A stretch of DNA of 64,000 nt from Candidatus Butyricimonas faecavium (GCA_944321125.1 CALUKD010000004.1:185766-249765); one strand, 5' to 3'. Numbered from the stretch's first letter, positions 27,218 through 36,724 are shown. Program-made: numbers and translations. The notes: generated from the sequence alone by a model not told the origin.

Positions 27218-27772
27218 TTACAAAATTTTATCTGGATTTTGTTTGATAAAGTCATTCCAGTCCTTGCATTTAGGATTTCCCGTGGTAGGTAAGTTACCTT
27301 GTAGGTGGTGGCAATAAGCGATAGCGATGGCATCCGTTTCATCTAAAGTGGAAATGGTGGTTGGTATCGTCATGAATTTACCTAGTAGAAGGGCGATTTG
27401 TTCTTTGGAAGCTCCTCCTGTGCCTGTGATGCTCATTTTGATTTTTTTCGGGGCGTATTCGAAAATGGGAATATTTCGTTGGAGAGCGGCAGCAATGGCT
27501 ACCCCTTGTGCCCGTCCGAGTTTTAACATGGATTGGATGTTTTTACCGTAGAATTGTGATTCGATGGCCAGTTCGTCAGGGTGATAAGAATCAATGACCT
27601 GCAGCGTGCGTTGAAATACTCTTTGTAGTTTGAGGTACGGATCGGTCATTTTTTTCATGTCAATAACTCCCGATACGACGAGTTCCGGTTTACAATTCTT
27701 TCCGGTTGTTTTAAGAATTGCATACCCCATAAAGTTTGTACCGGGGTCTATCCCCATGATTAGTTTTTCCAT
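27218..27772 (-). CDS. ruvC: Crossover junction endodeoxyribonuclease RuvC
   Basis: Holliday-junction resolvase acting with RuvAB. The 184 residues begin MEKLIMGIDPGTNFMGYAI with the catalytic Asp, then LAIESQFYGKNIQSMLKLGR with the catalytic Glu and a conserved lysine, and a C-terminal LDETDAIAIAYCH with the last acidic residues. DUF4286 and serS follow it upstream in the same orientation, an arrangement seen in other Bacteroidales. No ruvA or ruvB in the window. Confidence 0.95.
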   Translation of the reverse strand: MEKLIMGIDPGTNFMGYAILKTTGKNCKPELVVSGVIDMKKMTDPYLKLQRVFQRTLQVIDSYHPDELAIESQFYGKNIQSMLKLGRAQGVAIAAALQRNIPIFEYAPKKIKMSITGTGGASKEQIALLLGKFMTIPTTISTLDETDAIAIAYCHHLQGNLPTTGNPKCKDWNDFIKQNPDKIL

Positions 27773-27789
27773 TTGTTAGTTTTAGTTTG

Positions 27790-27797
27790 CAAATATA
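27790..27797 (-). promoter_or_regulatory. Candidate -7 box for ruvC
   Basis: TATATTTG on the minus strand 17 bp before the ATG; a weak ATTG-like element lies about 21 bp further upstream. Confidence 0.4.
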
Positions 27798-27822
27798 GTG
27801 AAAAATCTGCCTGAATATCAAT

Positions 27823-28128
27823 TTATTCTATTTCTTCGAGTGTCGTACTGAAATATAAAAGGTTCTCTCCGAACACATCTGCCAGCATATGCAGTAATCT
27901 ATCTTTGTAGGCTTCAATGAAAATCGTGTATTCTTCGACAGAAGGGAATATAAGTTGCAAAGATAGGGACAGACCTTCCTCTTCACGAATCATGACACGA
28001 GTAAATAAGATGTCATTACAAAGGTTTTTGCTTTTAAGATAAGTAATGTAGCCGCCTCGGACGACTTGAATGAACTCTCCTGCAACGTTTTCGTCAATAC
28101 TGAATGTAGTGTTGTATATAAATCGCAT
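27823..28128 (-). CDS. DUF4286 family protein
   Basis: A 101-residue cytoplasmic protein of the Bacteroidetes DUF4286 family, recognised from the N-terminal FIYNTTFSIDENVAGEFI and the position next to ruvC and serS. It has a predicted ferredoxin-like alternation of strands and helices. No function is known. It lies between ruvC (50 bp) and serS (76 bp, filled by AT-rich repeat). Confidence 0.8.
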   Translation of the reverse strand: MRFIYNTTFSIDENVAGEFIQVVRGGYITYLKSKNLCNDILFTRVMIREEEGLSLSLQLIFPSVEEYTIFIEAYKDRLLHMLADVFGENLLYFSTTLEEIE

Positions 28129-28130
28129 AT

Positions 28131-28203
28131 TATAAACTAAAAGTTAAAAACTAAAAGATAAAAGATTCATGAAGAATTAACTTTTATCTTTTAGTTTTCA
28201 GTT
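28131..28203. repeat. AT-rich intergenic repeat hairpin (AAAACTAAAAGATAAAAG class) after serS
   Basis: AAAACTAAAAGATAAAAG (28147-28164) pairs perfectly with 28181-28198, an 18-bp stem between two genes reading the same way. The repeat also supplies the serS TAA stop. Nearly the same sequence as the repeat at 22757. Confidence 0.8.
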
Positions 28204-28204
28204 T

Positions 28205-29479
28205 TTACCTTATATAGTCGATACCCATGAATCCACGGAGTACATCCGGAATCCGGATTCCTTCCGGTGTCTGGTTGTTCTCCAGCAAAGAGGCCACGAT
28301 TCTCGGTAATGCCAAAGCACTACCATTTAGCGTATGTACCATAGTCGTTTTCTTGTCACCTTTATCTCGGAAACGTAGTTTCAGGCGGTTTGCTTGATAC
28401 TCTTCAAAATTGGAAACAGAGCTGACTTCCAGCCAACGATCCTGTGCTTTTGAATATACTTCAAAATCGAAAGTCAGGGCAGAGGTAAAACTCAGATCAC
28501 CACCACATAGACGCACGATACGATAGGGTAAACCTAGTTTGATTAGTAATCCTTCCACGTGTTTCACCATGCCGTCAAGAGCTTCGTAAGACATTTCTGG
28601 ACGGGTGATTTGCACGATTTCTACTTTGTCGAACTGATGCAGACGGTTCAACCCGCGTACGTCTTTCCCGTATGATCCGGCTTCCCGTCGGAAACAGGCG
28701 GAATAAGCCGTGTTTTTGATTGGTAATTGATCGGCATCCACGATCATATCCCGGTAAAGGTTGGTTACGGGTACTTCTGCCGTGGGGATAAGATATAATT
28801 TATCCTCGTTTACGTAGTACATCTGTCCGTCTTTATCGGGCAACTGGCCGGTACCGAAACCTGAATCCTCATTAACAACAAACGGGGGCATTACTTCTTG
28901 ATAACCTGCTTTGATGTTTTCTTCCAAAAAGAAATAAATCAAGGCTCTTTGTAAACGGGCACCCAAACCTTTGTAGACAGGGAATCCGGAACCCGTGATC
29001 TTCACACCTACCTCGAAATCGATTAACTGATATTTTTTTGCCAAATCCCAATGGGGAAGTTGGCCTTCTTCATGAGCAGGCACATTATCGCAGATTTTTA
29101 CGATTACGTTATCCGCATCACTCTTTCCGGGAGGTACGGATTCGTGTGGTAAATTTGGTAGACGAACGATTAATGAGTTCAATTCGTTCTGTGTACTATT
29201 ATGTCGGGCAGTCAAAGCTGCAATCTCTTCTTTCAGGCGGATTGTGTTAGCCCGCGCTTGCTCGGCTTCCTCTTTTTTCCCTGCTTTCATCAAAGAGCCG
29301 ATTTGTTTAGAGATGCTATTCATTTCGGATTGTTTGTTATCCGATTCTTTTTGTAAATTCTTTCTCTCGTTATCGAGAGCGATAATCTTCTCAACTAATT
29401 CCTTGGCATCAAAGTTTTTCACGGCTAATTTCCGAATGACCGTGTCTTTGTTTTCCTGAATAAATTTAAGGTTTAGCAT
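28205..29479 (-). CDS. serS: Seryl-tRNA synthetase
   Basis: Class II synthetase charging tRNA-Ser, 424 residues. The N-terminal antiparallel coiled-coil arm is visible (about 30-105, many Glu/Lys/Gln), then motif 2 FRREAGSYGKDVRGLNRLHQF and motif 3 (LNGSALALPRIVASLLENNQ) with the conserved TAEVPVTN. Start MLNLKFIQENKD is typical. The stop codon falls within the flanking AT-rich repeat. Confidence 0.97.
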   Translation of the reverse strand: MLNLKFIQENKDTVIRKLAVKNFDAKELVEKIIALDNERKNLQKESDNKQSEMNSISKQIGSLMKAGKKEEAEQARANTIRLKEEIAALTARHNSTQNELNSLIVRLPNLPHESVPPGKSDADNVIVKICDNVPAHEEGQLPHWDLAKKYQLIDFEVGVKITGSGFPVYKGLGARLQRALIYFFLEENIKAGYQEVMPPFVVNEDSGFGTGQLPDKDGQMYYVNEDKLYLIPTAEVPVTNLYRDMIVDADQLPIKNTAYSACFRREAGSYGKDVRGLNRLHQFDKVEIVQITRPEMSYEALDGMVKHVEGLLIKLGLPYRIVRLCGGDLSFTSALTFDFEVYSKAQDRWLEVSSVSNFEEYQANRLKLRFRDKGDKKTTMVHTLNGSALALPRIVASLLENNQTPEGIRIPDVLRGFMGIDYIR

Positions 29480-29561
29480 CTCTGGTAATTTTAAATTTTA
29501 GATCTTAATTTTAAATCATCGAAACGGGAACATGGATGTTCTTGTTTCGAGGCGTAAAAAT

Positions 29562-29594
29562 AAAAAAAACTCCTGTACTTTGTAAGGACAGGAG
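29562..29594 (-). terminator. Terminator of rplU-rpmA
   Basis: Minus strand: CTCCTGT/ACAGGAG stem followed by eight U, 25 bp after the rpmA stop. Confidence 0.85.
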
Positions 29595-29618
29595 CTTAAA
29601 TATGTTCATTTTTCTATA

Positions 29619-29879
29619 TTATTCAGCAATAGCTTCGATAGAAACGTAAGATTTGTTGTTTTGTTTTTTTCTGAAAACAACTTTTCCGTCGATTAATGCA
29701 AATAAGGTATGATCTCTACCGATACCCACGTTTAATCCCGGGTTGTGTACTGTTCCTCTTTGACGAACAATGATATTACCTGCTTTAGCAAATTGTCCGC
29801 CAAATATCTTTACTCCTAATCGTTTACTTTCTGATTCACGACCGTTCTTAGAGCTACCGACTCCTTTCTTGTGTGCCAT
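29619..29879 (-). CDS. rpmA: 50S ribosomal protein L27
   Basis: An 86-residue basic protein starting [20 protein letters not shown], the diagnostic L27 N-terminus, with [24 protein letters not shown]. It starts directly with MAHKKG, so there is no Firmicute-type N-terminal cleavage extension. It follows rplU by 32 bp, the usual order. Confidence 0.98.
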   Translation of the reverse strand: MAHKKGVGSSKNGRESESKRLGVKIFGGQFAKAGNIIVRQRGTVHNPGLNVGIGRDHTLFALIDGKVVFRKKQNNKSYVSIEAIAE

Positions 29880-29911
29880 ATCGTTTTAAATTTTAGAAGT
29901 TACAAAATAAA

Positions 29912-30223
29912 TTAAGCGTTGATAGCTTCGATTTGAATCTGAGTCATGCATTGACGATGACCGTTTTTCTTACAATATCCTTTTCTTCTCTTTTTCTTGA
30001 AAACTATCACTTTATCAGCTTTCACATGAGATAGTACCTTTGCGGTAACTTTGGCTCCTTCTACAACCGGAGTTCCGATTTTGATGTCACCTTCGTTGTC
30101 TACTAAAAGCACTTTGTCGAATTCAACTTGAGTGCCTTCTTCTGCAGTCAATCTGTGAACATAGACTTTATAGTCTTTTTCAACTTTAAATTGCTGTCCT
30201 GCGATTTCTACAATTGCGTACAT
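29912..30223 (-). CDS. rplU: 50S ribosomal protein L21
   Basis: A 103-residue protein beginning [19 protein letters not shown], the standard L21 start; an in-frame ATG at 30235 would add MNRT and is less likely. The central [18 protein letters not shown] and C-terminal [16 protein letters not shown] are typical. First gene of rplU-rpmA. Confidence 0.97.
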   Translation of the reverse strand: MYAIVEIAGQQFKVEKDYKVYVHRLTAEEGTQVEFDKVLLVDNEGDIKIGTPVVEGAKVTAKVLSHVKADKVIVFKKKRRKGYCKKNGHRQCMTQIQIEAINA

Positions 30224-30302
30224 TGTTCTATTCATTATTTAAGTTAATACCGTGGGGTGGGTTTTCCGCTTGTTGTACCCCTGAGGTTAAATTTTCGCTC
30301 GG

Positions 30303-30334
30303 CAAAAGTAGTAATTGTTTTCGTACAAACCAAT
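30303..30334 (-). promoter_or_regulatory. Promoter for rplU-rpmA
   Basis: Minus strand: ATTG (30331-30334), 20 bp, TACTTTTG (30303-30310), about 80 bp before the rplU start, leaving a leader long enough for ribosomal-protein control. Confidence 0.5.
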
Positions 30335-30381
30335 AGTTTATTGAAGTTTTATCAATAATTTTATCTTTCCTCAAAAAACAC

Positions 30382-30389
30382 TAACTTTG
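30382..30389 (+). promoter_or_regulatory. Candidate -7 box for the acyltransferase-nitrilase pair
   Basis: TAACTTTG 20 bp before ATG 30410; the upstream element is unclear. Confidence 0.4.
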
Positions 30390-30409
30390 ACGGAATTTCA
30401 GAAAACAGA

Positions 30410-30964
30410 ATGGTTATGAAACATATTGCACGGCTGATATTGAAGGTGTTCGGGTGGAAACTTAGGGGAGGTTTGCCTGCGGATAAAAAGGCAGTAGTTA
30501 TATCCGTACCACATACTTCTATTATGGATTTTATTTGGGGAAAGCTGACTTTTATAAGCCAAGGGGTTCCTACTTATATTTTAATGAAGAAAGAGTTTTT
30601 CTTTTTTCCGTTAGGACCGATATTGAAAGCGTTGAACGTGATTCCGGTTGATCGAGGGAATAAGGAGAATCATATCGTGGAGAGAATGGTGGAGGAATTC
30701 AAAAAACGAGATGTTATGTATTTGACTATAACTCCGGAGGGAAGCCGGAAAAAACGGAAGAAATGGAAAAAGGGATTTCTGGTAATTGCCAAGGAAGCGG
30801 GAGTTCCAGTATATTTAGGACGTATTGATTACAAGGATAAATATTGTACATGGGGATCTCGCTTTGAACCAACAGGTGATCCGGATGCAGATTTGAAATA
30901 TATCATGTCAACTTATAAGGATGTGAACCCGCGTCACCCGGAAAACTTTTCTGCGGGTGATTAA
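30410..30964 (+). CDS. PlsC-type 1-acylglycerol-3-phosphate acyltransferase-like protein
   Basis: A 184-residue membrane-associated acyltransferase. The catalytic HTSIMD box (His and Asp separated by four residues) lies at about 36-41, followed by MKKEFFFFPLGPILKALNVIPVDR and the TPEGSRKK box. It is shorter than PlsC (about 240) and matches the compact Bacteroidetes acyltransferases that may act on phospholipid or other lipid acceptors; the acceptor is not known. It overlaps or abuts the nitrilase gene. Confidence 0.85.
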   Translation: MVMKHIARLILKVFGWKLRGGLPADKKAVVISVPHTSIMDFIWGKLTFISQGVPTYILMKKEFFFFPLGPILKALNVIPVDRGNKENHIVERMVEEFKKRDVMYLTITPEGSRKKRKKWKKGFLVIAKEAGVPVYLGRIDYKDKYCTWGSRFEPTGDPDADLKYIMSTYKDVNPRHPENFSAGD

Positions 30965-30992
30965 AAAAATTAATTATATAAATACAATATAT

Positions 30993-31760
30993 ATGAATGT
31001 TGCGATTGTACAAGCACACCTTGAATGGGAGAATGTGCCGGTGAACTTGAAGCTTTTTAACAAGCGGATAGCAGCGATAGAAGGAGCAAACGTGATCGTT
31101 CTACCCGAGATGTTTGCCTCGGGATTTACCATGAAAGGGAAAGAACGGGTGACACCTTTTTACGAGGCTGTTTACCAGTGTATGCAGGAATGGGCCAAGG
31201 AAAAAAATGCGTTGATTATGGGATCGACCGCTTATTTCGAGGATGAACATTACTATAATCGTTTGCTGGTGGCTTTCCCGGATGGTAAAATCTTGCATTA
31301 TGACAAGAAACATTTGTTCACGATGGGAGAGGAAAAAGAGCATTTTAAAGCAGGAAACGAATTGCTGGTATTTGATTACCAAGGGGTAAGAATTGCGCCT
31401 TTCATTTGTTATGATTTGCGTTTTCCCGTGTGGAGCCGTAACACATGCGAGTATGACTTGGCCGTGTATGTGGCCAACTGGCCAGAGGCGAGAAGACAAC
31501 CGTGGCAGATATTGTTAAGGGCTAGAGCAATAGAAAATCAATGTTATGTAGTCGGGGTGAATCGAGTGGGTGAAGATGGGGTAGGATTGAATTATTCCGG
31601 TGATTCGGCGGTTATTTCTCCTAAAGGGGATGTGCTGGTCGCTTGTGAACCTTTTGCAGACGAGGTGAAACAGGTGGATATTGATTTGAAGGCTTTACGG
31701 GAATTTCGACAGAAGTTTCCCGTGTTGGAAGATAGAGATGAATTTACAATTGAAGATTAA
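30993..31760 (+). CDS. Nitrilase-family amidohydrolase (omega-amidase/YafV-like)
   Basis: A 255-residue cytoplasmic hydrolase with the Glu-Lys-Cys triad: Glu in ANVIVLPEMFASGF, Lys in HYDKKHLF and Cys in APFICYDLRFPVW. Similarity of this arrangement to YafV/Nit2 suggests omega-amidase activity (2-oxoglutaramate or 2-oxosuccinamate), a metabolite-repair role. ATG 30993 begins MNVAIVQAHLEW as in homologues; an ORF extension upstream overlaps the acyltransferase gene and is not needed. Confidence 0.9.
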   Translation: MNVAIVQAHLEWENVPVNLKLFNKRIAAIEGANVIVLPEMFASGFTMKGKERVTPFYEAVYQCMQEWAKEKNALIMGSTAYFEDEHYYNRLLVAFPDGKILHYDKKHLFTMGEEKEHFKAGNELLVFDYQGVRIAPFICYDLRFPVWSRNTCEYDLAVYVANWPEARRQPWQILLRARAIENQCYVVGVNRVGEDGVGLNYSGDSAVISPKGDVLVACEPFADEVKQVDIDLKALREFRQKFPVLEDRDEFTIED

Positions 31761-31782
31761 TAATAACAGCTAAAAGTAAAGC

Positions 31783-33906
31783 ATGAAAAGGATGTTTTTG
31801 GCAATAATCGGATTGAGTATGATGTTCGATTTAAGTGCGCAAAAGAAGGTTTTAACCATGGAAGAGGCCGTGGTTGGGTATCATTTGTATCCCCGGTCTA
31901 AGTATATTCAATGGCAAGGCGACAAGAATCAGTTGACCTATTTGGATCGGGAAGGTTTAATGAGTGAATCTGCCGATAAAGGTGAAAAGAGAGTATTACT
32001 CACTGTGGCGGAACTGAATGGAATATTGGGGGCCGAATTGAAAGGTTTCCCTAATTTTTCTTGGTTGGATGCCAATACACTGGTGATAGCTCGTCAGGGA
32101 AGTATTTATCACATTGATGTTGCTAAGAAGCAGGTAAAACAGAAATTTACTTTCCCGAAGGGGGCGGCTAACGAGACTTATTCTAAAGCGGGCAATATGT
32201 ATGCTTACACGATCGGTAATAACTTATATTACATGGACGAGCGTGGAAATAGTTATACCGTTACTGCGGACGAAGATAAGAATATTGTGAACGGGCAGGT
32301 TGTTAGCCGGAATGAATTCGGAATCACGGGTGGTATCTTTTGGTCGCCGGACGGGAAAAAACTGGGATTTTACCGTAAGGATGAGAGTCAGGTGACGAAT
32401 TTTCCGCTGCTGGACATCAATACTCGTACGGGAGAATTAAAGGAAATCAAATACCCGATGGCGGGAATGAAATCCGAGATGGTGAGTCTTGGAATTTATG
32501 ATATAGCTTCTGCTAAGACGACTTTTCTGGATGTGAATGATTTTGGCAGGGAGCAATATTTGACAGGTATCACTTGGGCTCCGGAATCTGATATGGTGTA
32601 TATTCAAGTGTTGAACCGGGGGCAGGACCATATGCGTTTGAATAAATATGATGCATCAACGGGTAAATTGATCGCTACTTTATTCGAAGAAAAATCCGAT
32701 ACCTACGTGGAACCACAAAGTGGACTGGTGTTCTTGGCTAATAACCCGAAACAATTTATCTACTCTACGAATAACCGGGATGGCTTCATGAACCTTTACC
32801 TGCATGATGTGAACGGTAAATTAATTCGTCGTTTAACGAATGTGGATGCCGATGTGGAGTTCGTAGCTGCTGATGCTGCCGGAAAATACGTGTATTACCT
32901 TTCATCGGAAGTTTCTCCTGTGGAGAAACAACTTTTTCGGGTAGAGATGAAAAGCGGGAAGAAAAACCGTCTGACGACAGAAGAGGGATGGCATAACATC
33001 ACGATGAGTGGTGACTGTGCTTATTTTGTAGATAATTATAGTAGTATCAAAGTGCCTCGTAATGTGGATTTGACAACGAATACTGGTAAAGTTGTGCGTC
33101 GTTTGCAGGAAGTGGTGAATCCGAATAAGGATTATAACTTCGGGGAAATTACGTTGGGCAAGATTAAAGCGGATGATGGTAGTGATTTATACTATCGTTT
33201 GATTAAGCCAATGAATTTTGATCCAAACAAGAAATATCCGGTGATTCATTACGTGTACGGTGGACCTCATTCGCAGTTAGTGACCAATACGTGGAACGCT
33301 TCGTTGCGGATGTGGGAGATGTATATGGCTCAACATGGTTACGTGGTATTCGTGATCGATAATCACGGTACACCGAACCGTGGTAAGGCTTTCGAGGACA
33401 TTATTCACCGCCAGTGCGGACAGGTTGAAATGAAGGATCAAGTAAAGGGAATCGAGTGGTTGAAATCTTTCCCATGGGTAGATGCGAACCGTATTGGAGT
33501 TCACGGTTGGAGTTATGGTGGTTTTATGACAATTTCGTTAATTACTAATTATCCAGATATTTATAAAGTTGCCGTTGCTGGGGGACCTGTAATCGACTGG
33601 AAATGGTATGAAGTAATGTATGGGGAGCGTTATATGGATACTCCGCAGGAAAATCCGGAAGGATATGCTAAAACAAGTTTGATTGCCAAGGCAAAAGACT
33701 TGAAAGGTAAATTGTTGATTTGTCAGGGAGCCGTTGATCCGGTTGTGGTTTGGGAACAGAGTTTAAGTTTTATCCGAGAGTGTATTAAGAACAACGTGCA
33801 AGTGGATTACTTCCCTTATCCGTGTGCCGAGCATAACGTAATGGGACGGGATCGGATTCATTTGATGCAAAAAGTGACGAATTATTTCGAAGACTATTTG
33901 AAGTAA
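31783..33906 (+). CDS. Dipeptidyl peptidase IV-like S9 peptidase
   Basis: A 707-residue exported serine peptidase. Signal peptide about residues 1-19 (cleavage after DLSA). An N-terminal beta-propeller domain (about 50-440) precedes the alpha/beta-hydrolase domain. The catalytic triad is visible: Ser577 in GWSYGGFM, Asp652 in QGAVDPVV and His684 in AEHNVMGRD. The DPP IV family removes X-Pro or X-Ala dipeptides; periplasmic peptide use is inferred. It follows the nitrilase by 22 bp and ends at a large terminator. Confidence 0.93.
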   Translation: MKRMFLAIIGLSMMFDLSAQKKVLTMEEAVVGYHLYPRSKYIQWQGDKNQLTYLDREGLMSESADKGEKRVLLTVAELNGILGAELKGFPNFSWLDANTLVIARQGSIYHIDVAKKQVKQKFTFPKGAANETYSKAGNMYAYTIGNNLYYMDERGNSYTVTADEDKNIVNGQVVSRNEFGITGGIFWSPDGKKLGFYRKDESQVTNFPLLDINTRTGELKEIKYPMAGMKSEMVSLGIYDIASAKTTFLDVNDFGREQYLTGITWAPESDMVYIQVLNRGQDHMRLNKYDASTGKLIATLFEEKSDTYVEPQSGLVFLANNPKQFIYSTNNRDGFMNLYLHDVNGKLIRRLTNVDADVEFVAADAAGKYVYYLSSEVSPVEKQLFRVEMKSGKKNRLTTEEGWHNITMSGDCAYFVDNYSSIKVPRNVDLTTNTGKVVRRLQEVVNPNKDYNFGEITLGKIKADDGSDLYYRLIKPMNFDPNKKYPVIHYVYGGPHSQLVTNTWNASLRMWEMYMAQHGYVVFVIDNHGTPNRGKAFEDIIHRQCGQVEMKDQVKGIEWLKSFPWVDANRIGVHGWSYGGFMTISLITNYPDIYKVAVAGGPVIDWKWYEVMYGERYMDTPQENPEGYAKTSLIAKAKDLKGKLLICQGAVDPVVVWEQSLSFIRECIKNNVQVDYFPYPCAEHNVMGRDRIHLMQKVTNYFEDYLK

Positions 33907-33910
33907 TTGG

Positions 33911-33951
33911 AAATGGAGGGATGGCAAAATGATTTTACCACCCCTCCATTT
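33911..33951. terminator. Large bidirectional terminator between DPP IV-like and GNAT genes
   Basis: AAATGGAGGGATGG pairs with CCACCCCTCCATTT with one mismatch; an inner AAAA/TTTT extends the stem. The two genes converge. Confidence 0.8.
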
Positions 33952-34471
33952 ATAGTATCTTTTCATAGAGACGAAATCTGTGTAGCCCGTATTCTCCTAA
34001 ACTTAAATCAATAGTGTCTATATGGTTGAAGCCGAATTTTTCGTACAATTTAATGGCGGGAATATTCTTCTCGTAGGTATCGAGTCGAATTGCTTTTATG
34101 TTTAGTTTTTTCCCCAGCTCACAGGCGAAAGAGATTAATTTTTTTCCTATTCCGGCTTTCAGAAAATCAGGATGAACCACGAGAGTGTGAATTACGAATA
34201 TTTTGCTGTAATCCGATTCTATACTCCAAACGGCCTTATCGTATGCCGGTTTAGGATGGTGATTTAAAATAATCGAACCGATAATTTGTCCTTCCCGTCT
34301 TACCACGTAAAGGTTTTGTTCGTTAATTCCGGCTTCTGCTATTTGTCGAACGGGATATACTCCTTTGATCCATCCGGGATGATTTATATCCGAGTTGAGA
34401 AAATCATTTAAATCATCGTATAATCGTGCCAGTTTATCGACATCTTCGGGGACTCCTTTTTCAATAACCAT
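33950..34471 (-). CDS. GNAT family N-acetyltransferase
   Basis: A 173-residue single-domain acetyltransferase: [19 protein letters not shown] at the N-terminus, motif [17 protein letters not shown], and the C-terminal [13 protein letters not shown]. Substrate unknown. It is transcribed divergently from trmD with its own promoter at 34495-34525. Confidence 0.88.
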   Translation of the reverse strand: MVIEKGVPEDVDKLARLYDDLNDFLNSDINHPGWIKGVYPVRQIAEAGINEQNLYVVRREGQIIGSIILNHHPKPAYDKAVWSIESDYSKIFVIHTLVVHPDFLKAGIGKKLISFACELGKKLNIKAIRLDTYEKNIPAIKLYEKFGFNHIDTIDLSLGEYGLHRFRLYEKIL

Positions 34472-34494
34472 TTTCTCATGTTTAAATGTGAAGA

Positions 34495-34525
34495 CAAAGA
34501 TAATCGTGCTTTTTTATTTTGCAAG
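34495..34525 (-). promoter_or_regulatory. Promoter for the GNAT gene
   Basis: Minus strand: CTTG (34522-34525), 19 bp, TATCTTTG (34495-34502), 23 bp before the ATG. Confidence 0.6.
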
Positions 34526-34580
34526 ACACTTAAATAAAGAATGTGCCAAATACTTTTTCATGTATACAATGATAAATTAC

Positions 34581-34588
34581 TATCTTTG
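34581..34588 (+). promoter_or_regulatory. Candidate -7 box for trmD
   Basis: TATCTTTG about 65 bp before the trmD ATG, upstream of the TTTTCAA repeats, so the repeats would form the trmD leader RNA. Confidence 0.4.
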
Positions 34589-34602
34589 TGTCGGATTTGA
34601 AA

Positions 34603-34645
34603 GGTCATTTTCAATTTCCAATTTTCAATTTTCAACTTTCAATTG
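34603..34645 (+). repeat. AT-rich intergenic repeat (TTTTCAA class) in the trmD leader
   Basis: Tandem TTTTCAATTTCCAATTTTC-AATTTTCAACTTTCAATTG units of about 9-10 bp immediately before trmD. Confidence 0.75.
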
Positions 34646-34652
34646 TTTAGCC

Positions 34653-35330
34653 ATGCGTATCGATATATTAAGTGTAGTGCCGGAATTACTGGAAAGCCCT
34701 TTGAATCACTCGATTATTAAACGAGCAAAAGAAAAAGGAATCGTGGAAATTCATATTCATAACATTCGTGATTGGTCGAAAGATAAACACCGGAAAGTGG
34801 ACGATTACTCTTTCGGGGGAGATGCTGGGTTAGTGATGGCAGTTCAGCCGATTTTTGACTGTATCAACGAATTGACTTCTCTGCGACATTATGACGAGAT
34901 TATCTATACGGCACCGGATGCTCCTGTTTTTAATCAAAAAACGGCGAACGAGTTGTCTTTGAAAGAAAATATTATGATTCTTTGCGGACATTATAAGGGT
35001 GTGGATCATCGGGTGCGTGAACATTTGGTAACCCGGGAAATATCTGTGGGGGATTACGTGTTAACGGGTGGCGAATTACCTGCTTGTATTATGACGGATG
35101 CCGTTGTGCGTTTATTACCGGGGGCTATGGGGGATGAAACCTCTGCTTTGACTGATTCTTTTCAAGACAATCTATTGGCTCCGCCTGTTTACACTCGCCC
35201 TGCTGAATTTAATGGGTGGCGGGTTCCGGAAGTTTTATTATCTGGCAATCATGCTTTGATTGATGAATGGCAGGAACAACAGGCCTTGGAGCGGACAAAG
35301 GCCTTACGTCCGGATTTGCTTGATGACTAA
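34653..35330 (+). CDS. trmD: tRNA (guanine-37-N1)-methyltransferase
   Basis: SPOUT methyltransferase forming m1G37 in tRNAs. The 225 residues start [14 protein letters not shown], followed by [17 protein letters not shown], the knot region [12 protein letters not shown] and [15 protein letters not shown], all TrmD hallmarks. A longer frame upstream reads through the repeats and the divergent GNAT promoter and is rejected. The gene is not in the usual rpsP-rimM-trmD-rplS operon here. Confidence 0.96.
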   Translation: MRIDILSVVPELLESPLNHSIIKRAKEKGIVEIHIHNIRDWSKDKHRKVDDYSFGGDAGLVMAVQPIFDCINELTSLRHYDEIIYTAPDAPVFNQKTANELSLKENIMILCGHYKGVDHRVREHLVTREISVGDYVLTGGELPACIMTDAVVRLLPGAMGDETSALTDSFQDNLLAPPVYTRPAEFNGWRVPEVLLSGNHALIDEWQEQQALERTKALRPDLLDD

Positions 35331-35567
35331 ACGATAATAACGTGGTGGGATTATATTTTACTTGATGTGCGGATAGCTCAAATTGCTGCTTTAGATTTTG
35401 TTGGTGTATTACATGAAATAACAACGAAGGAAGAGTTACTCCTGTGTCTATGTGTTACTATGATAGATAGTTTAAGAGCGTTGCTTTGAGTTTCTTTATG
35501 AATAAATTTGTAGTTGTTGTGTTTGCTATATAGTTGTATTTTTGAATATATAAAATATAACATTTCC

Positions 35568-35598
35568 TTTGTCGTGTGGATTAATAATCATACCTTTG
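35568..35598 (+). promoter_or_regulatory. Promoter for the LruC/DUF4842 lipoprotein gene
   Basis: TTTG (35568-35571), exactly 19 bp, TACCTTTG (35591-35598), 20 bp before ATG 35619. It rules out the upstream in-frame starts. Confidence 0.8.
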
Positions 35599-35618
35599 TG
35601 AAAAATAATTCTTTGTGT

Positions 35619-36629
35619 ATGAAAAAAGTTGTATATATTTTAAGTTGTATTGCACTGTTTTTATCCTGTAGTAATAAAGACGTGTACAAGGTTCCGGATA
35701 TAGATCTAAATCTGTTAAAACCATACGAGGATGTAGAGATCATTGTTCCGGAGGGGTACGCCTCGATTGTCAAATTATATAATGATACCTTGGCGATTTG
35801 TACTTATTCAACAACAATTTCAGTTCCTACTTTCTGGGCATCAGAATTGAGTCGGGCTTCTGAAAATAGTCCGATCACGATTGAAAATATCAAAAATGAG
35901 AATAATTATCATCAAGGCGTCTTAAACGCTTGGCAGGTCGTGGCTTTTGAGGATAGTCGAAAAGGAGATTATGACTACAATGACTTGATTATACACGTGA
36001 ATTGGAGTATTCGGGAAAATAGTTACACGGTAGCGGTTCAGCCAATTGCTTTAGGATCTTCTAAAAAGATTAAATTGGGATTTGAGAAAATGGATGGTAA
36101 TATTTCAAGTGTGAATGAGGTCATTGTGGCCGAGGACTGTCGAAAAGATTTGTTTGAGGGGAAAGAAGGGTTTATCAATACTTTTTCTGGCAAAGAAAAG
36201 GTAATTATTAATAATGGTAAATATAAGTATCAGAAAGAGTTGGCTAAACAGAGTAATGATCTTAGATGTGCCGTGAATTGGTTTATTGAAGTAGATGGCG
36301 GGACAAGATTATATGCAATTACGAATAATCCGATATGTCTTAACCAAGAAGGGAGACCTTATGGATTGATATTCACTAGAATTTATGATAAGTATATTTA
36401 TTGTAACGAGAAAGAGGAACCTTGTGGAGTTGATTGGTTTTTGTATCCTCAGGAGTTGGTTAATATATCCGATGTTTATGATTTCGATAGCTATATGAAA
36501 ACGGGGGATATTTCTATTTTCCGAATACCTAAAGAAGGTTTTTATGATGCTATAGGAGAAGGAGAACCGATGGGAAAAGATGGATTGATTTATTGTCCGA
36601 ATTCGTTGTATAACGTGAATTTACAATAG
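35619..36629 (+). CDS. LruC/DUF4842-like lipoprotein
   Basis: A 336-residue lipoprotein. The signal peptide VVYILSCIALFLSC gives a lipobox Cys at about 16. The segment WQVVAFEDSRKGDYDYNDLI (about residues 105-125) is the acidic Asp/Asn-rich motif of LruC/DUF4842 domains, which probably bind calcium. The C-terminal half is beta-rich, with several cysteines. Such proteins are surface or outer-membrane lipoproteins in Bacteroidales, with unproven function. The gene is isolated, with its own promoter and terminator. Confidence 0.75.
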   Translation: MKKVVYILSCIALFLSCSNKDVYKVPDIDLNLLKPYEDVEIIVPEGYASIVKLYNDTLAICTYSTTISVPTFWASELSRASENSPITIENIKNENNYHQGVLNAWQVVAFEDSRKGDYDYNDLIIHVNWSIRENSYTVAVQPIALGSSKKIKLGFEKMDGNISSVNEVIVAEDCRKDLFEGKEGFINTFSGKEKVIINNGKYKYQKELAKQSNDLRCAVNWFIEVDGGTRLYAITNNPICLNQEGRPYGLIFTRIYDKYIYCNEKEEPCGVDWFLYPQELVNISDVYDFDSYMKTGDISIFRIPKEGFYDAIGEGEPMGKDGLIYCPNSLYNVNLQ

Positions 36630-36637
36630 AGTGTTGA

Positions 36638-36661
36638 AACGGGGAGTTTTCCCCGTTTTTT
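36638..36661 (+). terminator. Terminator after the lipoprotein gene
   Basis: AACGGGGA-GTTT-TCCCCGTTTTTT hairpin with T run. Confidence 0.9.
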
Positions 36662-36693
36662 ATTCCTTTCTCGTTATTTTTCAGTGCATTTTA

Positions 36694-36724
36694 TTTGGTG
36701 GGTTGATATTTATTTGTACTTTTG
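36694..36724 (+). promoter_or_regulatory. Promoter for rpsA
   Basis: TTTG (36694-36697), exactly 19 bp, TACTTTTG (36717-36724), leaving a leader of about 55 nt before ATG 36785. Confidence 0.8.

Noticed and set aside
34395..34652. N-terminal extension of trmD
   Set aside because: It would be encoded by the divergent GNAT gene end and TTTTCAA repeats, and TrmD proteins start at [10 protein letters not shown].
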